From: Betaproteobacteria bacterium
Lineage (GTDB): Bacteria; Pseudomonadota; Gammaproteobacteria; Burkholderiales; SG8-39
NCBI GenBank assembly: GCA_016210745.1
Contig: JACQTO010000118.1
Location: 1-62,475, forward strand
Direction of reading: 5' to 3'
DNA length: 62,475 nt
Shown here: positions 9,077 through 16,944 of the stretch, in pieces
Numbering within the stretch: position 1 is the stretch's first letter
How the letters are laid out: each line of letters opens with the position of its first letter
Notes under the pieces: model-generated
The model's database searches: none
The model's input: only the letters and a program-made list of their open reading frames with translations
What the model was told of the DNA's origin: nothing
Made by a program: the position numbers and the translations under genes

Positions 9077-11029
9077 CTAGCGAGCGGTTCGGACAAACTG
9101 GGGCGTGGCGGTCGCGGTCTGCACATTCCCGGCGGCATCGCGGCAGGCAACGAGAAGACGGAACTCCGGGGCTTTGACCTCAAGGTAATCGCGCTTCTTC
9201 TTGACCTTGATCTGATCATCGAGCTCCAACTTCAAGGTCTGTCCGTTGCCCACCGGGATTTTGTTGAGCCTGACAAAGGAAGTCACGCCGGCGTCGGCGT
9301 TGCCGGTACAAGCGGCCCGGACGCGGAAGCGCCCTTCGTCATCCTCGACCTTGCCCGCCGCGACCAAAGCCGCGGTCGCCTTGGGAAGTACCTTGCCGCT
9401 TTTCGCGCCAGCCGCCGCACCGGCCTTACCGGAGGCGTTTGCCGCGGGGCCGGCGCTGGCCGTGGCGCCGTTCGCTGCAGTCTTCCACGGCTCCTCGAGA
9501 AGGGATTCGACGCTCACGCCCAATTCGGAGGCGATGACTTCCCACTTATCGGCAAACCGGGGCGCAGCGGTCGCGATCTGCTCATTGCCTGCGGCATCCC
9601 GGCAGGCGACGACCAGGCGGAACTCCGGGCCTTCGACTTCGAGAACGTCGTCCTTCGTCTTGACCTTGGGCTTGTCATCCAATTCCAATTTCACGGTCTG
9701 CCCGTTGCGCACCGGGATATCGTTGAGTTTGGCCGTGGGAGTCACGCCGGCAGCGACGTTGTCGCTGCAATTGGCTTCGACCCGAAAGCGCCCTTCGTCA
9801 TCGTCCACCTTACCCACGCGAACGAGGGCAGCGGTCGCGGCGGGGAGCCCCTTGTCCTTCTCGGCGCCAGCCGCGGCACCGGCTTTGCCGGGCGCTTCGG
9901 AGGCGCGAGCGGCGACCGCCGTGGCAGCCGAACCGGCCGGCGATCCCTTGCGCGGATCCCAATAACTGGTATCGACCCGCAAACCCAGCGCCGACGCGAT
10001 GTCGTCCCACTTCACGACTTGAACCGCATGCGGCTCGGCACGTCCATTGTGGCTGGCGAATACTCCCCGCGGGAACTTGGCGTTCAGGGACACGTTGATG
10101 ACTTCCAGCCCGTCGGTGTTCATGACGCCGCCGACCGCAAAAGCCCCGACATATTTGTGCGGAGACTTGCGATCATAAATCCTGAACGTGCTCGTGCCCT
10201 GGTTGGAGGCGATGAGGTAGCCCTCGCCGTTGGGCATGTAGTAGATCGCCAAGCCTTCGATATCGCCGATCATCCCGTTCTCGCCCGGCGAAACGACTTT
10301 CGCTCCGGCGGCAGGTTGGTCCGGCTCGGCATCGAATTTCCAGATTCCGCCGTTTTCTTCGGCCAGATAGACCTTGCCTTCCTCATCGTCGGCGACCATG
10401 CCCTCGACGGTGCCGCTCATCTTGAATTCACGCAGCGGCCCGACCGCCGACACGCGGCCGTTGCCTGAATTGACCAGTTCGAATTGCTTGACTGCCGTGC
10501 CGGCCTTCGAATGGTCGTCGGCCTTCGAACTGGAAAATGCGTACAGCCGGCCCGTCTTGACGTGCTTGTAGAGGGCGAAGCCGTAGTTGGGACCCGAGTC
10601 GATGTTGCCATCGTCGATCTGCTCGAGTCGGCGGTTGGACGAATTCACCTTGTATACCCGGATCTTGTTTGTTTTTCGCTCGTTGAAAGCGACAACGTCG
10701 ACGGATTCCTTGCCCAGAGTGAACCCGTAGCGCACGTCCACGTTGCCCGGCTTCTGTGCGGCGATCTCCTGCAGGGTCTTGCCCTCCAGGTCGTACACGA
10801 AGAGCTTGTTCGCCGACTTGTCCGAGGTGACGATCGTGCTCAAGTCGCGCTTGGTCGGGTGGAGCCAGAACGCGAGGTCGTCCTGGTCTTGCACGCCCGA
10901 TGCCTGCAGTGTCAAGCGGGGGGAGACGGTGGGCTGCGCACCGGCCAGGCTGGCGCCGAAAGCGGCCACCGACAGAGCAAGACAAATCACCGCAATCCGA
11001 TTCCTATCCAACATCAGTTTTCTCAACAT
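9077..11029 (-). CDS. Secreted phytase with two C-terminal repeat modules
   Basis: 650 residues. Signal peptide (VICLALSVAAFGASLAGA-QP), then a beta-propeller phytase domain to about residue 355 with the family signature near QDQDDLAFWLHP. After an Ala/Gly-rich linker come two copies of a module of about 95 residues (roughly 395-490 and 555-645). They share DDEGRFRV, a C(S/T)xN segment, NGQT(V/L)KLELDD and VACRDAAGN. The two Cys per module could form a disulfide. The start follows GGAGGTAA at good spacing. The modules are unlike the rest of known short phytases and may bind a surface or polymer. Confidence 0.9.
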   Translation of the reverse strand: MLRKLMLDRNRIAVICLALSVAAFGASLAGAQPTVSPRLTLQASGVQDQDDLAFWLHPTKRDLSTIVTSDKSANKLFVYDLEGKTLQEIAAQKPGNVDVRYGFTLGKESVDVVAFNERKTNKIRVYKVNSSNRRLEQIDDGNIDSGPNYGFALYKHVKTGRLYAFSSSKADDHSKAGTAVKQFELVNSGNGRVSAVGPLREFKMSGTVEGMVADDEEGKVYLAEENGGIWKFDAEPDQPAAGAKVVSPGENGMIGDIEGLAIYYMPNGEGYLIASNQGTSTFRIYDRKSPHKYVGAFAVGGVMNTDGLEVINVSLNAKFPRGVFASHNGRAEPHAVQVVKWDDIASALGLRVDTSYWDPRKGSPAGSAATAVAARASEAPGKAGAAAGAEKDKGLPAATAALVRVGKVDDDEGRFRVEANCSDNVAAGVTPTAKLNDIPVRNGQTVKLELDDKPKVKTKDDVLEVEGPEFRLVVACRDAAGNEQIATAAPRFADKWEVIASELGVSVESLLEEPWKTAANGATASAGPAANASGKAGAAAGAKSGKVLPKATAALVAAGKVEDDEGRFRVRAACTGNADAGVTSFVRLNKIPVGNGQTLKLELDDQIKVKKKRDYLEVKAPEFRLLVACRDAAGNVQTATATPQFVRTAR

Positions 11030-11132
11030 CGCGTTACCTCCTATGCAATAAACAACTCAACATCAACATCCCCTGAGAGTCAGTCATCCGCTTGGCCGAC
11101 CGCTGTTTTCCGGCGAGCGCCTCGGCGCGTTT

Positions 11133-11174
11133 CCCTCACCCCCGCCCCTCTCCCGCAGGGCGGGCGAGGGGCGG
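11133..11174. repeat. REP-like GC-rich hairpin
   Basis: CCCTCACC at 11133 is followed by an inverted repeat with 15-bp arms (11142-11156 and 11160-11174, one mismatch) built on CCGCCCCTCTCCCGC. Such CCTCACCCC/CCCTCTCCC palindromes are common dispersed extragenic repeats in proteobacteria. It separates the MFS gene from the phytase 2 promoter region and could stabilise the upstream mRNA 3' end. Confidence 0.65.
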
Positions 11175-11201
11175 ATCGTGAGTCGCTGCGCGACTTTCAC
11201 G

Positions 11202-12434
11202 TTAAGGCTCGGCCGCGTGCACCTTTCGGCCCAAAATCAGGGCATAGCATTCGGTGACCACAGCAAGAAAAATTCGGACGCCCAGCATGACGGCGATCCC
11301 CCAGGTATTCCAAAGCAATCCGGCGAGCACCGGGCCGATGATCTCGCCCGCGTCCTGCCCCAGGCTCGTGATGCTTATCGTGGTGGCCCGGCGCTTGCTG
11401 TCCGAGGCCGAAACCAGCGCCATCATGGCGCCCCAGGCCGGCCGGAACGCGGCTTTGCCCATGTCATCCACGCACCTGCCGACGGCGATGCCGGGAAAGT
11501 TCGGGGCGGCCAGATACACGCCCGAAGAAACGATATTCGCGCCGCCCCTCACCATGAGCACGACATCGCGGCTCACGCGATCCGACAGCCAGCCGAAAAG
11601 CGGGCCCGCGAACAGGACCACGAACGTCGAGAGCGCGTAGAGAATGCCCGTTTCCGCCGCGCTCAAGCCGCCGTATTCCGTCGCCAGGATCGGAAACAGC
11701 CCATGGAGCATTTGAGCCGTAGTGCTCATGAACAGACCGAGTCCGGCCACTGCGAACGCTTTGGGCGGCGGTCGGGTCACCGCGCTGCTCGCCGTTTCGT
11801 CTTGCGCAGCGGGCGTCGCTGCGGTCTCGGTCTTGTTTCCGCCTGCCTGGGCCCGCTCGCTGTCCCGCGGGACACAGCGGGCGACGAGCGCGAGCGGCAC
11901 TGCCGACAGGCCGAAGGCGACGATAAATACCAGCGAAAAATTGGATGCAGTCAAGGTCAGCAGCACCCCGGAGACGGCATGGCCGAGCGAGGCCCCCACG
12001 CTTCTCGCGGTGGCGTACCAAGCGAAGGCGGAGGCCACGGCGTTGCGCTTCTCGCCGTGCACGGCGAGAAGCGTGTTGACCGGTGGATCGCGCATCGCCT
12101 CGGACATGCCATGGACGGCACGGATGCCGAACAATTGCCAGGGCAATGAGGAAAATGCCAGCAGCAGCGGCACCAGGCCTCGTATTCCGACGCCGGCCAG
12201 AATGCTGCGCCTCCAGCCGGAGCGGTCTGCGTTGCGGGCCATGACAGGCTTCAAGGCCATGGCGACTGCGACGTTCAGCGAGATCAGCAGGCCGATCTCG
12301 CTCAGCGTCAACCCCAGGCTCCGTGCGTAAAGCGGCAAGGCGAAACCCACCACGCTGAAGCTCAAGCGGGCGAAGAATCCCTCTCCCATCATGGTCAGGA
12401 TCGCGATGCTGTCGGAACCAAGTTTGAATTTCAC
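11202..12434 (-). CDS. MFS transporter
   Basis: 410 residues with the hydrophobic periodicity of twelve membrane helices and a charged central loop near residues 190-220. The MFS loop motif appears as GPLFGWLSDRVSRD between helices in the second half. The GTG start at 12434 overlaps the stop of the ATP-grasp gene (GTGA), so it is translationally coupled. As last gene of the six-gene ATP-grasp operon it probably moves that pathway's substrate or product; direction and ligand are unknown. Confidence 0.9.
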   Translation of the reverse strand: MKFKLGSDSIAILTMMGEGFFARLSFSVVGFALPLYARSLGLTLSEIGLLISLNVAVAMALKPVMARNADRSGWRRSILAGVGIRGLVPLLLAFSSLPWQLFGIRAVHGMSEAMRDPPVNTLLAVHGEKRNAVASAFAWYATARSVGASLGHAVSGVLLTLTASNFSLVFIVAFGLSAVPLALVARCVPRDSERAQAGGNKTETAATPAAQDETASSAVTRPPPKAFAVAGLGLFMSTTAQMLHGLFPILATEYGGLSAAETGILYALSTFVVLFAGPLFGWLSDRVSRDVVLMVRGGANIVSSGVYLAAPNFPGIAVGRCVDDMGKAAFRPAWGAMMALVSASDSKRRATTISITSLGQDAGEIIGPVLAGLLWNTWGIAVMLGVRIFLAVVTECYALILGRKVHAAEP

Positions 12435-13294
12435 TCCGGCACCTCGCAGGCCAGGTTTTCCCGTTGTCTGTCAGAGTCCGATTCGGGCACAAGCTGGCAT
12501 TGGCGCTCATGCGCGTAGGCCTCGATGTACTCGGCAATGAGCGGAGCGACGCCTTGGACCCCCTTGTAGCCGGGAAAGAAATTCAGATCCACCACGACCG
12601 GACCGTCCGGACTCTCTATGACATCCAGTCCGTACAAGCCGAGGCCGAAGGCCTTTCCGCAGCGCAAGGCAATATCGCGAACCGCGGAATCGACCGAACA
12701 CGCCCGCCCGGGTTGCGCAAAGCTCGTCGGAGAAAAAGCCTTGCGCACCGCAAAAACCCGGTCTCCGACCACGTACACTTTCAGGTCTTCGCCGCTGCCT
12801 TGAACATATTCCTGAATCAACACCGGACCCTCCGGCGCAACGGCGCCCAGTTGGTCCGGATCGCGCACGATGTGGATGCCGGCGCCGCGGTGTCCTAGAT
12901 ATGGCTTGATGATGAGCGGGCGCTTCTCCGCAATCGATCGCATCAACGCCAAGTCTCCGGTCACCCAGCAGCGCGGCGCCGGCACTCCCGCCGCGGCCAG
13001 GCGGCGCGAGGCAACGATCTTGTTCTGGGTGGCGGCACAACTTGCGTAAGGGTTGAGGATGCGCGCGCCCTGGGAATCCAGCACCCCGGCGATGCTCAGC
13101 GACAACTGGGTGTGTGATTTGAGGACGTAGAGGTCGTGGCTCGGCGCAAGCCGATCCGGCAGACTGACCAGTTCCTCGGCGATGCCCGATTCGATCTCAA
13201 ATCCACGCCTCCTCAATGTGCTGAAGACTTCCCTCAGGACCGGGCTCTCCTCCGGCGGGATTCGCCGGACCAGCATGAAATACAGCTTCATCAT
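12431..13294 (-). CDS. ATP-grasp enzyme, ITPK/RimK-like (copy 1)
   Basis: 287 residues. ATP-grasp fold: pre-ATP-grasp domain (1-95), ATP-binding Lys in RPLIIKPYLGHRGAG, hinge VLIQEYV, then DLKVYVVGD and the metal-binding end VVDLNFFPGYKGV. The DxNxFPGYxGV ending and LKVYVVGD resemble inositol tris/tetrakisphosphate kinases more than RimK, whose ending is usually NxSPG. RimK-type glutamate ligase activity remains the main alternative. Its 5' end overlaps the three-helix gene by 98 nt and its stop overlaps the MFS start. Confidence 0.85.
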   Translation of the reverse strand: MMKLYFMLVRRIPPEESPVLREVFSTLRRRGFEIESGIAEELVSLPDRLAPSHDLYVLKSHTQLSLSIAGVLDSQGARILNPYASCAATQNKIVASRRLAAAGVPAPRCWVTGDLALMRSIAEKRPLIIKPYLGHRGAGIHIVRDPDQLGAVAPEGPVLIQEYVQGSGEDLKVYVVGDRVFAVRKAFSPTSFAQPGRACSVDSAVRDIALRCGKAFGLGLYGLDVIESPDGPVVVDLNFFPGYKGVQGVAPLIAEYIEAYAHERQCQLVPESDSDRQRENLACEVPE

Positions 13295-13538
13295 CTGCCT
13301 TTACCCTCGGTAGTTCTGGCTGCAATCGTTCCCACAGACGGCGCTCGATCAGAATCGGGACAAACGTGTTTACCCGCGCATCGGCGTATCTCGCCGCCGC
13401 CTCGACGGCGAACGTGACGATGCGTTCGCGGGGGACTTTCCCATCCAGCTTTCGCCAGACTCTTTCAACCAGTTCACCGATCCAGCCGGTTTCAATGCTG
13501 GGTAATTCGGTTCGATCTGACTGCAAATCGATGTGCAT
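13197..13538 (-). CDS. Small three-helix-bundle dimerization-domain-like protein
   Basis: 113 residues. Residues 15-75 form three predicted helices with the pattern ERVWRKL, FAVEAAARYADARV and FVPILIERRLWERL, which I recognise from the three-helix bundle dimerization domain family of unknown function. The start ATG at 13538 follows GGAG with 7-nt spacing. The gene is squeezed between neighbours: 47 nt of overlap with the dehydrogenase and 98 nt with ATP-grasp copy 1, so its Pro/Gly-rich tail is read in another frame inside that gene. It may be an assembly or regulatory subunit. Confidence 0.7.
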   Translation of the reverse strand: MHIDLQSDRTELPSIETGWIGELVERVWRKLDGKVPRERIVTFAVEAAARYADARVNTFVPILIERRLWERLQPELPRVKADDEAVFHAGPANPAGGEPGPEGSLQHIEEAWI

Positions 13539-14796
13539 CTTTTGCTCTCCTTTTGCGCGAGTGCGCACCCCTGCGTGCATGCAAGGCAGCGCAGTGCTGC
13601 GTTGATTTCCAAGCCCATAGCATTCGATTCAAACTCAGCAGTACGTTGTCCTTCTGCCAACCAAGCGCCAATCGTGCCCATGCGTCCCCGACCAGGCGAC
13701 CCAACCCGCGGTTGGGATCGAGATCGCACACCCGGTGCAAGGCCTGGTCCAAGCCGGCGCTGTTGATTTCGTGCTGCAGCCGTGCGGAGGAAGGGTCGTC
13801 CGGATCGAAACACAGTGCCGCCGCCGCCGCGAGTCCGAGCCCTTCAGGGCGGACACCCGCTTTTTGCGCCAACTGCGCAGCGCCGACCAGGCGGTCACCG
13901 GAAGCCAGCTTTCGCGAGGGGTCGCGTCCGACCCGGGTCACCGTATCCTGAAGCGCCGCATTCTCGAAGCGCTTCACGATGTCGAGGAGATCGCTTTCGC
14001 CGCCTGCGAATTCCGCCCCGTACAAAGCGGCCAGGCCGCGTTGCCCCTCGCGCATCGCAGCGAGCACCGCGTCGCGGATTTCCGGGTCGCGGATGGCGGT
14101 ATGGATGTAGTGGTACCCCTTGAGGAAACCCAGGTACGCACAGGTCGCGTGTCCGGCGCTGAAGATATAGAGCTTGCGTTTCATCCAGGCCGACAAATCC
14201 TCGGCAACGATCATCCCTTGGATCTGCGCGAGCGAGCCGCGCAGGTCCGGCCCGCTCACCACAAAGTCCTCAGGAGGATCGCCGACAAACTTCAACGGTT
14301 CGTCTGCCGCCGGATTCCCCAGCATCCGGGTCACCGCCCGGCTGACGACGGCGCCTGAAAAGCCGTGGGATGCAATCGGGAATCCGTGTGGCAGATAGGA
14401 AGCGACCAGTCGCCGCAGATGGGCCCCCGCATCGCTCAGATTCTCGAACGCGAGCACGTTGACGGGAGCCTCCCGCCGACTTAGCCCCGCGGCGATCAGC
14501 GGCGCGATCGACGCTAAATTGCCGGCCCCAACCGCGGTCACGATCAGGTCCGCGTCAGCCAGTTCGCGCGCCGCAGCATCTGGCGATTCCGCGCCGACCG
14601 CCCGCACGCCGTCGACGATGATTTCACGGCATTCGACGCCGTCGGTGAGCCGCACCTGATACCGCTCGAGCCGATTCAGGTGCTCCACCAGCTCGCGATT
14701 GCGGGCAAGAAAGGTCACTTCGTGGTCTGACGAGCGCAGAAGCTGACCGGCGAAACCGCAACCGATGCGCCCAGGGCCGATAACGATGGTCTTCAT
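13492..14796 (-). CDS. Mannitol-1-phosphate-5-dehydrogenase-like oxidoreductase
   Basis: 434 residues. Polyol long-chain dehydrogenase family: N-terminal Rossmann motif GPGRIGCGFAG (residues 7-17) and a C-terminal helical domain with KLYIFSAGHATCAYLGFLKG. Family members use Lys, Asn and His in KxxxxNxxH. Here it reads Lys208, Ser213, His216, so the Asn is Ser. Its start overlaps the stop of ATP-grasp copy 2 (ATGA). It probably oxidises a sugar-alcohol phosphate with NAD, but the operon holds no mannitol PTS and the Ser change makes mannitol-1-phosphate doubtful. The basic, Arg/His-rich C-terminal 40 residues overlap the next gene. Confidence 0.85.
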   Translation of the reverse strand: MKTIVIGPGRIGCGFAGQLLRSSDHEVTFLARNRELVEHLNRLERYQVRLTDGVECREIIVDGVRAVGAESPDAAARELADADLIVTAVGAGNLASIAPLIAAGLSRREAPVNVLAFENLSDAGAHLRRLVASYLPHGFPIASHGFSGAVVSRAVTRMLGNPAADEPLKFVGDPPEDFVVSGPDLRGSLAQIQGMIVAEDLSAWMKRKLYIFSAGHATCAYLGFLKGYHYIHTAIRDPEIRDAVLAAMREGQRGLAALYGAEFAGGESDLLDIVKRFENAALQDTVTRVGRDPSRKLASGDRLVGAAQLAQKAGVRPEGLGLAAAAALCFDPDDPSSARLQHEINSAGLDQALHRVCDLDPNRGLGRLVGDAWARLALGWQKDNVLLSLNRMLWAWKSTQHCAALHARRGAHSRKRRAKDAHRFAVRSNRITQH

Positions 14797-15635
14797 GCAA
14801 TGGCCTCCTTGAGGGCGAGTACCGGCGGGGCCGCTTCGACACCAGCCTGGCCTGCGGTGTAGATGTAGTCGGCAACGCGCAATGCGGCATCTGGAACCCC
14901 TTTGAAGCCGGGGAAGCTATTGATGTCCACCACATACCAGCGGCCATCGCTTTCGATCACGTCGATGCCGAACAAGTCCACGCCGAAGGCGCGGCCGCAA
15001 CGCAGGGCGATGTCGTGCAGCTCTGGGGAAATCGTGAACGGTCGGCCGAGTTTTTCCTCGTAGGTCTTGGCCGGCCACACGCGCTCCACCCCGAACAACT
15101 GACCGCCGATGCAATAGATCTTGCGGTCCAGCCCTTCGGGTTTGTGATAGCGCTGGGCGAACACCGGCCCGTCGTCGCTCGGCACGTCGTCGAGTTCGTC
15201 GGTGTCCCAGACCTTGCGCACACCCCGGCCCTGCGAGCCTCTGTAGGGCTTGACCACCAGCGGTCCTTCGTCGAGCAGCGGCGCGAGTTGCTCCGCGCGC
15301 GAAGTCACATAGGTATCGGGCGTCGGAATGCCGGCCTGCTGCAGTATCCGCGCCGCGATGATCTTGTCGCGCATCTGGGCCGCGACCGGATAAGGGTTGA
15401 GAATCCTTGCACCGGCCGCGTGCAAGGCCCCGGCGACGCTCCAGACCAGATCAGTGGCCGCCTTGAGGATGTAGAGATCGTGCTCGACCCGCAACCGACC
15501 AAGGTCGGTCAATCGCCGTTCCGGGCAAATGGCGTCCACTCTTGCGCCCCATCCGGAGAGCAGCCGGACCACCTCGGGCATGATGGACTGCACTTTCCCC
15601 TGCGAACGATCAAGGGTGAATATTCCGATCTTCAT
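14793..15635 (-). CDS. ATP-grasp enzyme, ITPK/RimK-like (copy 2)
   Basis: 280 residues starting MKIGIF. It keeps ATP-grasp landmarks: Lys in PLVVKPYRGSQGRGV, VFAQRY hinge, LDRKIYCIGG and the metal-binding end VVDINSFPGFKGV. That ending again resembles inositol-phosphate kinases. The open frame extends further upstream, but the ATG at 15635 overlaps the stop of copy 3 (ATGA) and starts the conserved fold, so I prefer it. It is clearly paralogous to copies 1 and 3 but diverged, which argues for distinct substrates or successive steps. Confidence 0.88.
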   Translation of the reverse strand: MKIGIFTLDRSQGKVQSIMPEVVRLLSGWGARVDAICPERRLTDLGRLRVEHDLYILKAATDLVWSVAGALHAAGARILNPYPVAAQMRDKIIAARILQQAGIPTPDTYVTSRAEQLAPLLDEGPLVVKPYRGSQGRGVRKVWDTDELDDVPSDDGPVFAQRYHKPEGLDRKIYCIGGQLFGVERVWPAKTYEEKLGRPFTISPELHDIALRCGRAFGVDLFGIDVIESDGRWYVVDINSFPGFKGVPDAALRVADYIYTAGQAGVEAAPPVLALKEAIA

Positions 15636-16498
15636 GACGGCTCCTTTGCGCATCGCTGCGCGTACTGGATTGCATATCGGGCGAGGGCTCGGTCGGCATC
15701 GGGCACCCCGGTGTAGTTGGGAAATTCGTTGACCTCGATCACCACCGGACCCTCCGGAGTCTGGATGCAATCGACTCCGTAGAGATGCAGGCCGAAGAGC
15801 TGCGCGCATTGGCGCCCCAACGCCTTGAACTCCGGCGTCAGCGGCAATAACTCGGCGCACGTCTGTGCCTTGCGCGGCCCAGCCAATGGAGAACTCTTGC
15901 GCACAGCCCAAAGCTCATCTCCGATGCCGTAGAGCTTGATGTCATAGCCGTCGTTGGGAAGATACTGTTGCGCCAATGCCGTTTCCTCGGGCCATTGCAG
16001 ACTTCGCAGAGCACGGCAGGTGTCGACGATTTGAAGTCCGTTCGCGTTGTCGCCGAACGTGGGCTTGAGAATGAGCGGATAGCACGCCGCGGGGACGTAT
16101 TTCGCCAGATCAGCCACCCGGCCGATAAAGGTTCGCGGCGTGCGCACCTCGCCATATGCGAGGGCCATCGCCATATCGGCCTTGTTGTGGACCGCGGCGA
16201 TCGACAAGCGCGAATTGAGGACCGGTTTCCCGCACGATTCGGCCCGCGCAAGCAGGGTGAGCACGCTCCAACTGCGGCCCCGCACCACGATCAGGTCGAA
16301 GCCGTCCAGTCCAACGCCTTTTGCCACCTCGTAGGCGCGAGCGTCGATCAGGGACACGTCATGTCCCTCCGCCTTCAGGGCGGCGCTCATGCCGCGCGGC
16401 TGGGCCTGCGCCAGGTAGCGTTGCTCGGCGAGGATCGCGATTCGCAACGGGCACGGCTCGGGCGTTTCGGCAAGACTGCCCACATCTTGGATATGCAT
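15632..16498 (-). CDS. ATP-grasp enzyme, ITPK/RimK-like (copy 3)
   Basis: About 288 residues. Core begins at LRIAILAEQRY. Landmarks: Lys in CYPLILKPTFGDNANG, ALAQQYL hinge, YDIKLYGIGDELWAVRK and the metal-binding end VVIEVNEFPNYTGV. It has Glu instead of Asp and Asn instead of Gly in the FPG triplet, so it is the most diverged of the three. Start is uncertain: ATG at 16498 or 16531 are possible and neither has a strong ribosome site. It is the first gene of the six-gene overlapping operon, whose promoter should lie in 16499-16944. Confidence 0.82.
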   Translation of the reverse strand: MHIQDVGSLAETPEPCPLRIAILAEQRYLAQAQPRGMSAALKAEGHDVSLIDARAYEVAKGVGLDGFDLIVVRGRSWSVLTLLARAESCGKPVLNSRLSIAAVHNKADMAMALAYGEVRTPRTFIGRVADLAKYVPAACYPLILKPTFGDNANGLQIVDTCRALRSLQWPEETALAQQYLPNDGYDIKLYGIGDELWAVRKSSPLAGPRKAQTCAELLPLTPEFKALGRQCAQLFGLHLYGVDCIQTPEGPVVIEVNEFPNYTGVPDADRALARYAIQYAQRCAKEPS

Positions 16499-16944
16499 AT
16501 GACGGAAATGTGACGATTTGGTGACCGGCATTCTTGCGAAAACCAGGACCGGCGCCCAGGCGGCGAAGACCTGATAGGCAGTCCGGCGTTTATCTGAATA
16601 GCGACTCGGCAATCGCCTGCGCGCGCCGGTTCATTCGCGTGGCGGGAGGGTCGCTTCGGGTCCGCCGTAACACCGGCATCGGCGGCGTAGCGCATTGTGC
16701 GGACTGCTGAACGTCCGCCGCCATGCGCTGTCTCTGTTATTGCTGGCTACCCTTTCGCTGATCACCGGCGCGCCCGGCGAAGAAACTGCCCGAGGGTGGG
16801 GGGCAAGCTGATCCTCGGTAATCGGCAAGCCCGAAAATCAGGTAATTAACGGATAGGTTTATCAGGCATAGCACCTATCATGGACGCTATGGCCCAGCGG
16901 TGTATCGGGGGATTGCCGGAGTGAATCGTGGAGGCGGAGGGATC
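16499..16944. promoter_or_regulatory. Divergent promoter region of the ATP-grasp and rsb operons
   Basis: About 445 nt between two divergent operons with no convincing gene. It holds a perfect inverted pair GATAGGT (16852-16858) and ACCTATC (16873-16879) separated by 14 nt, followed at once by ATG. The same half-sites flank the start of the Kef-type gene. Start of rsbR is set by GGAGG and GGAGGG just before ATG 16945. Confidence 0.5.
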
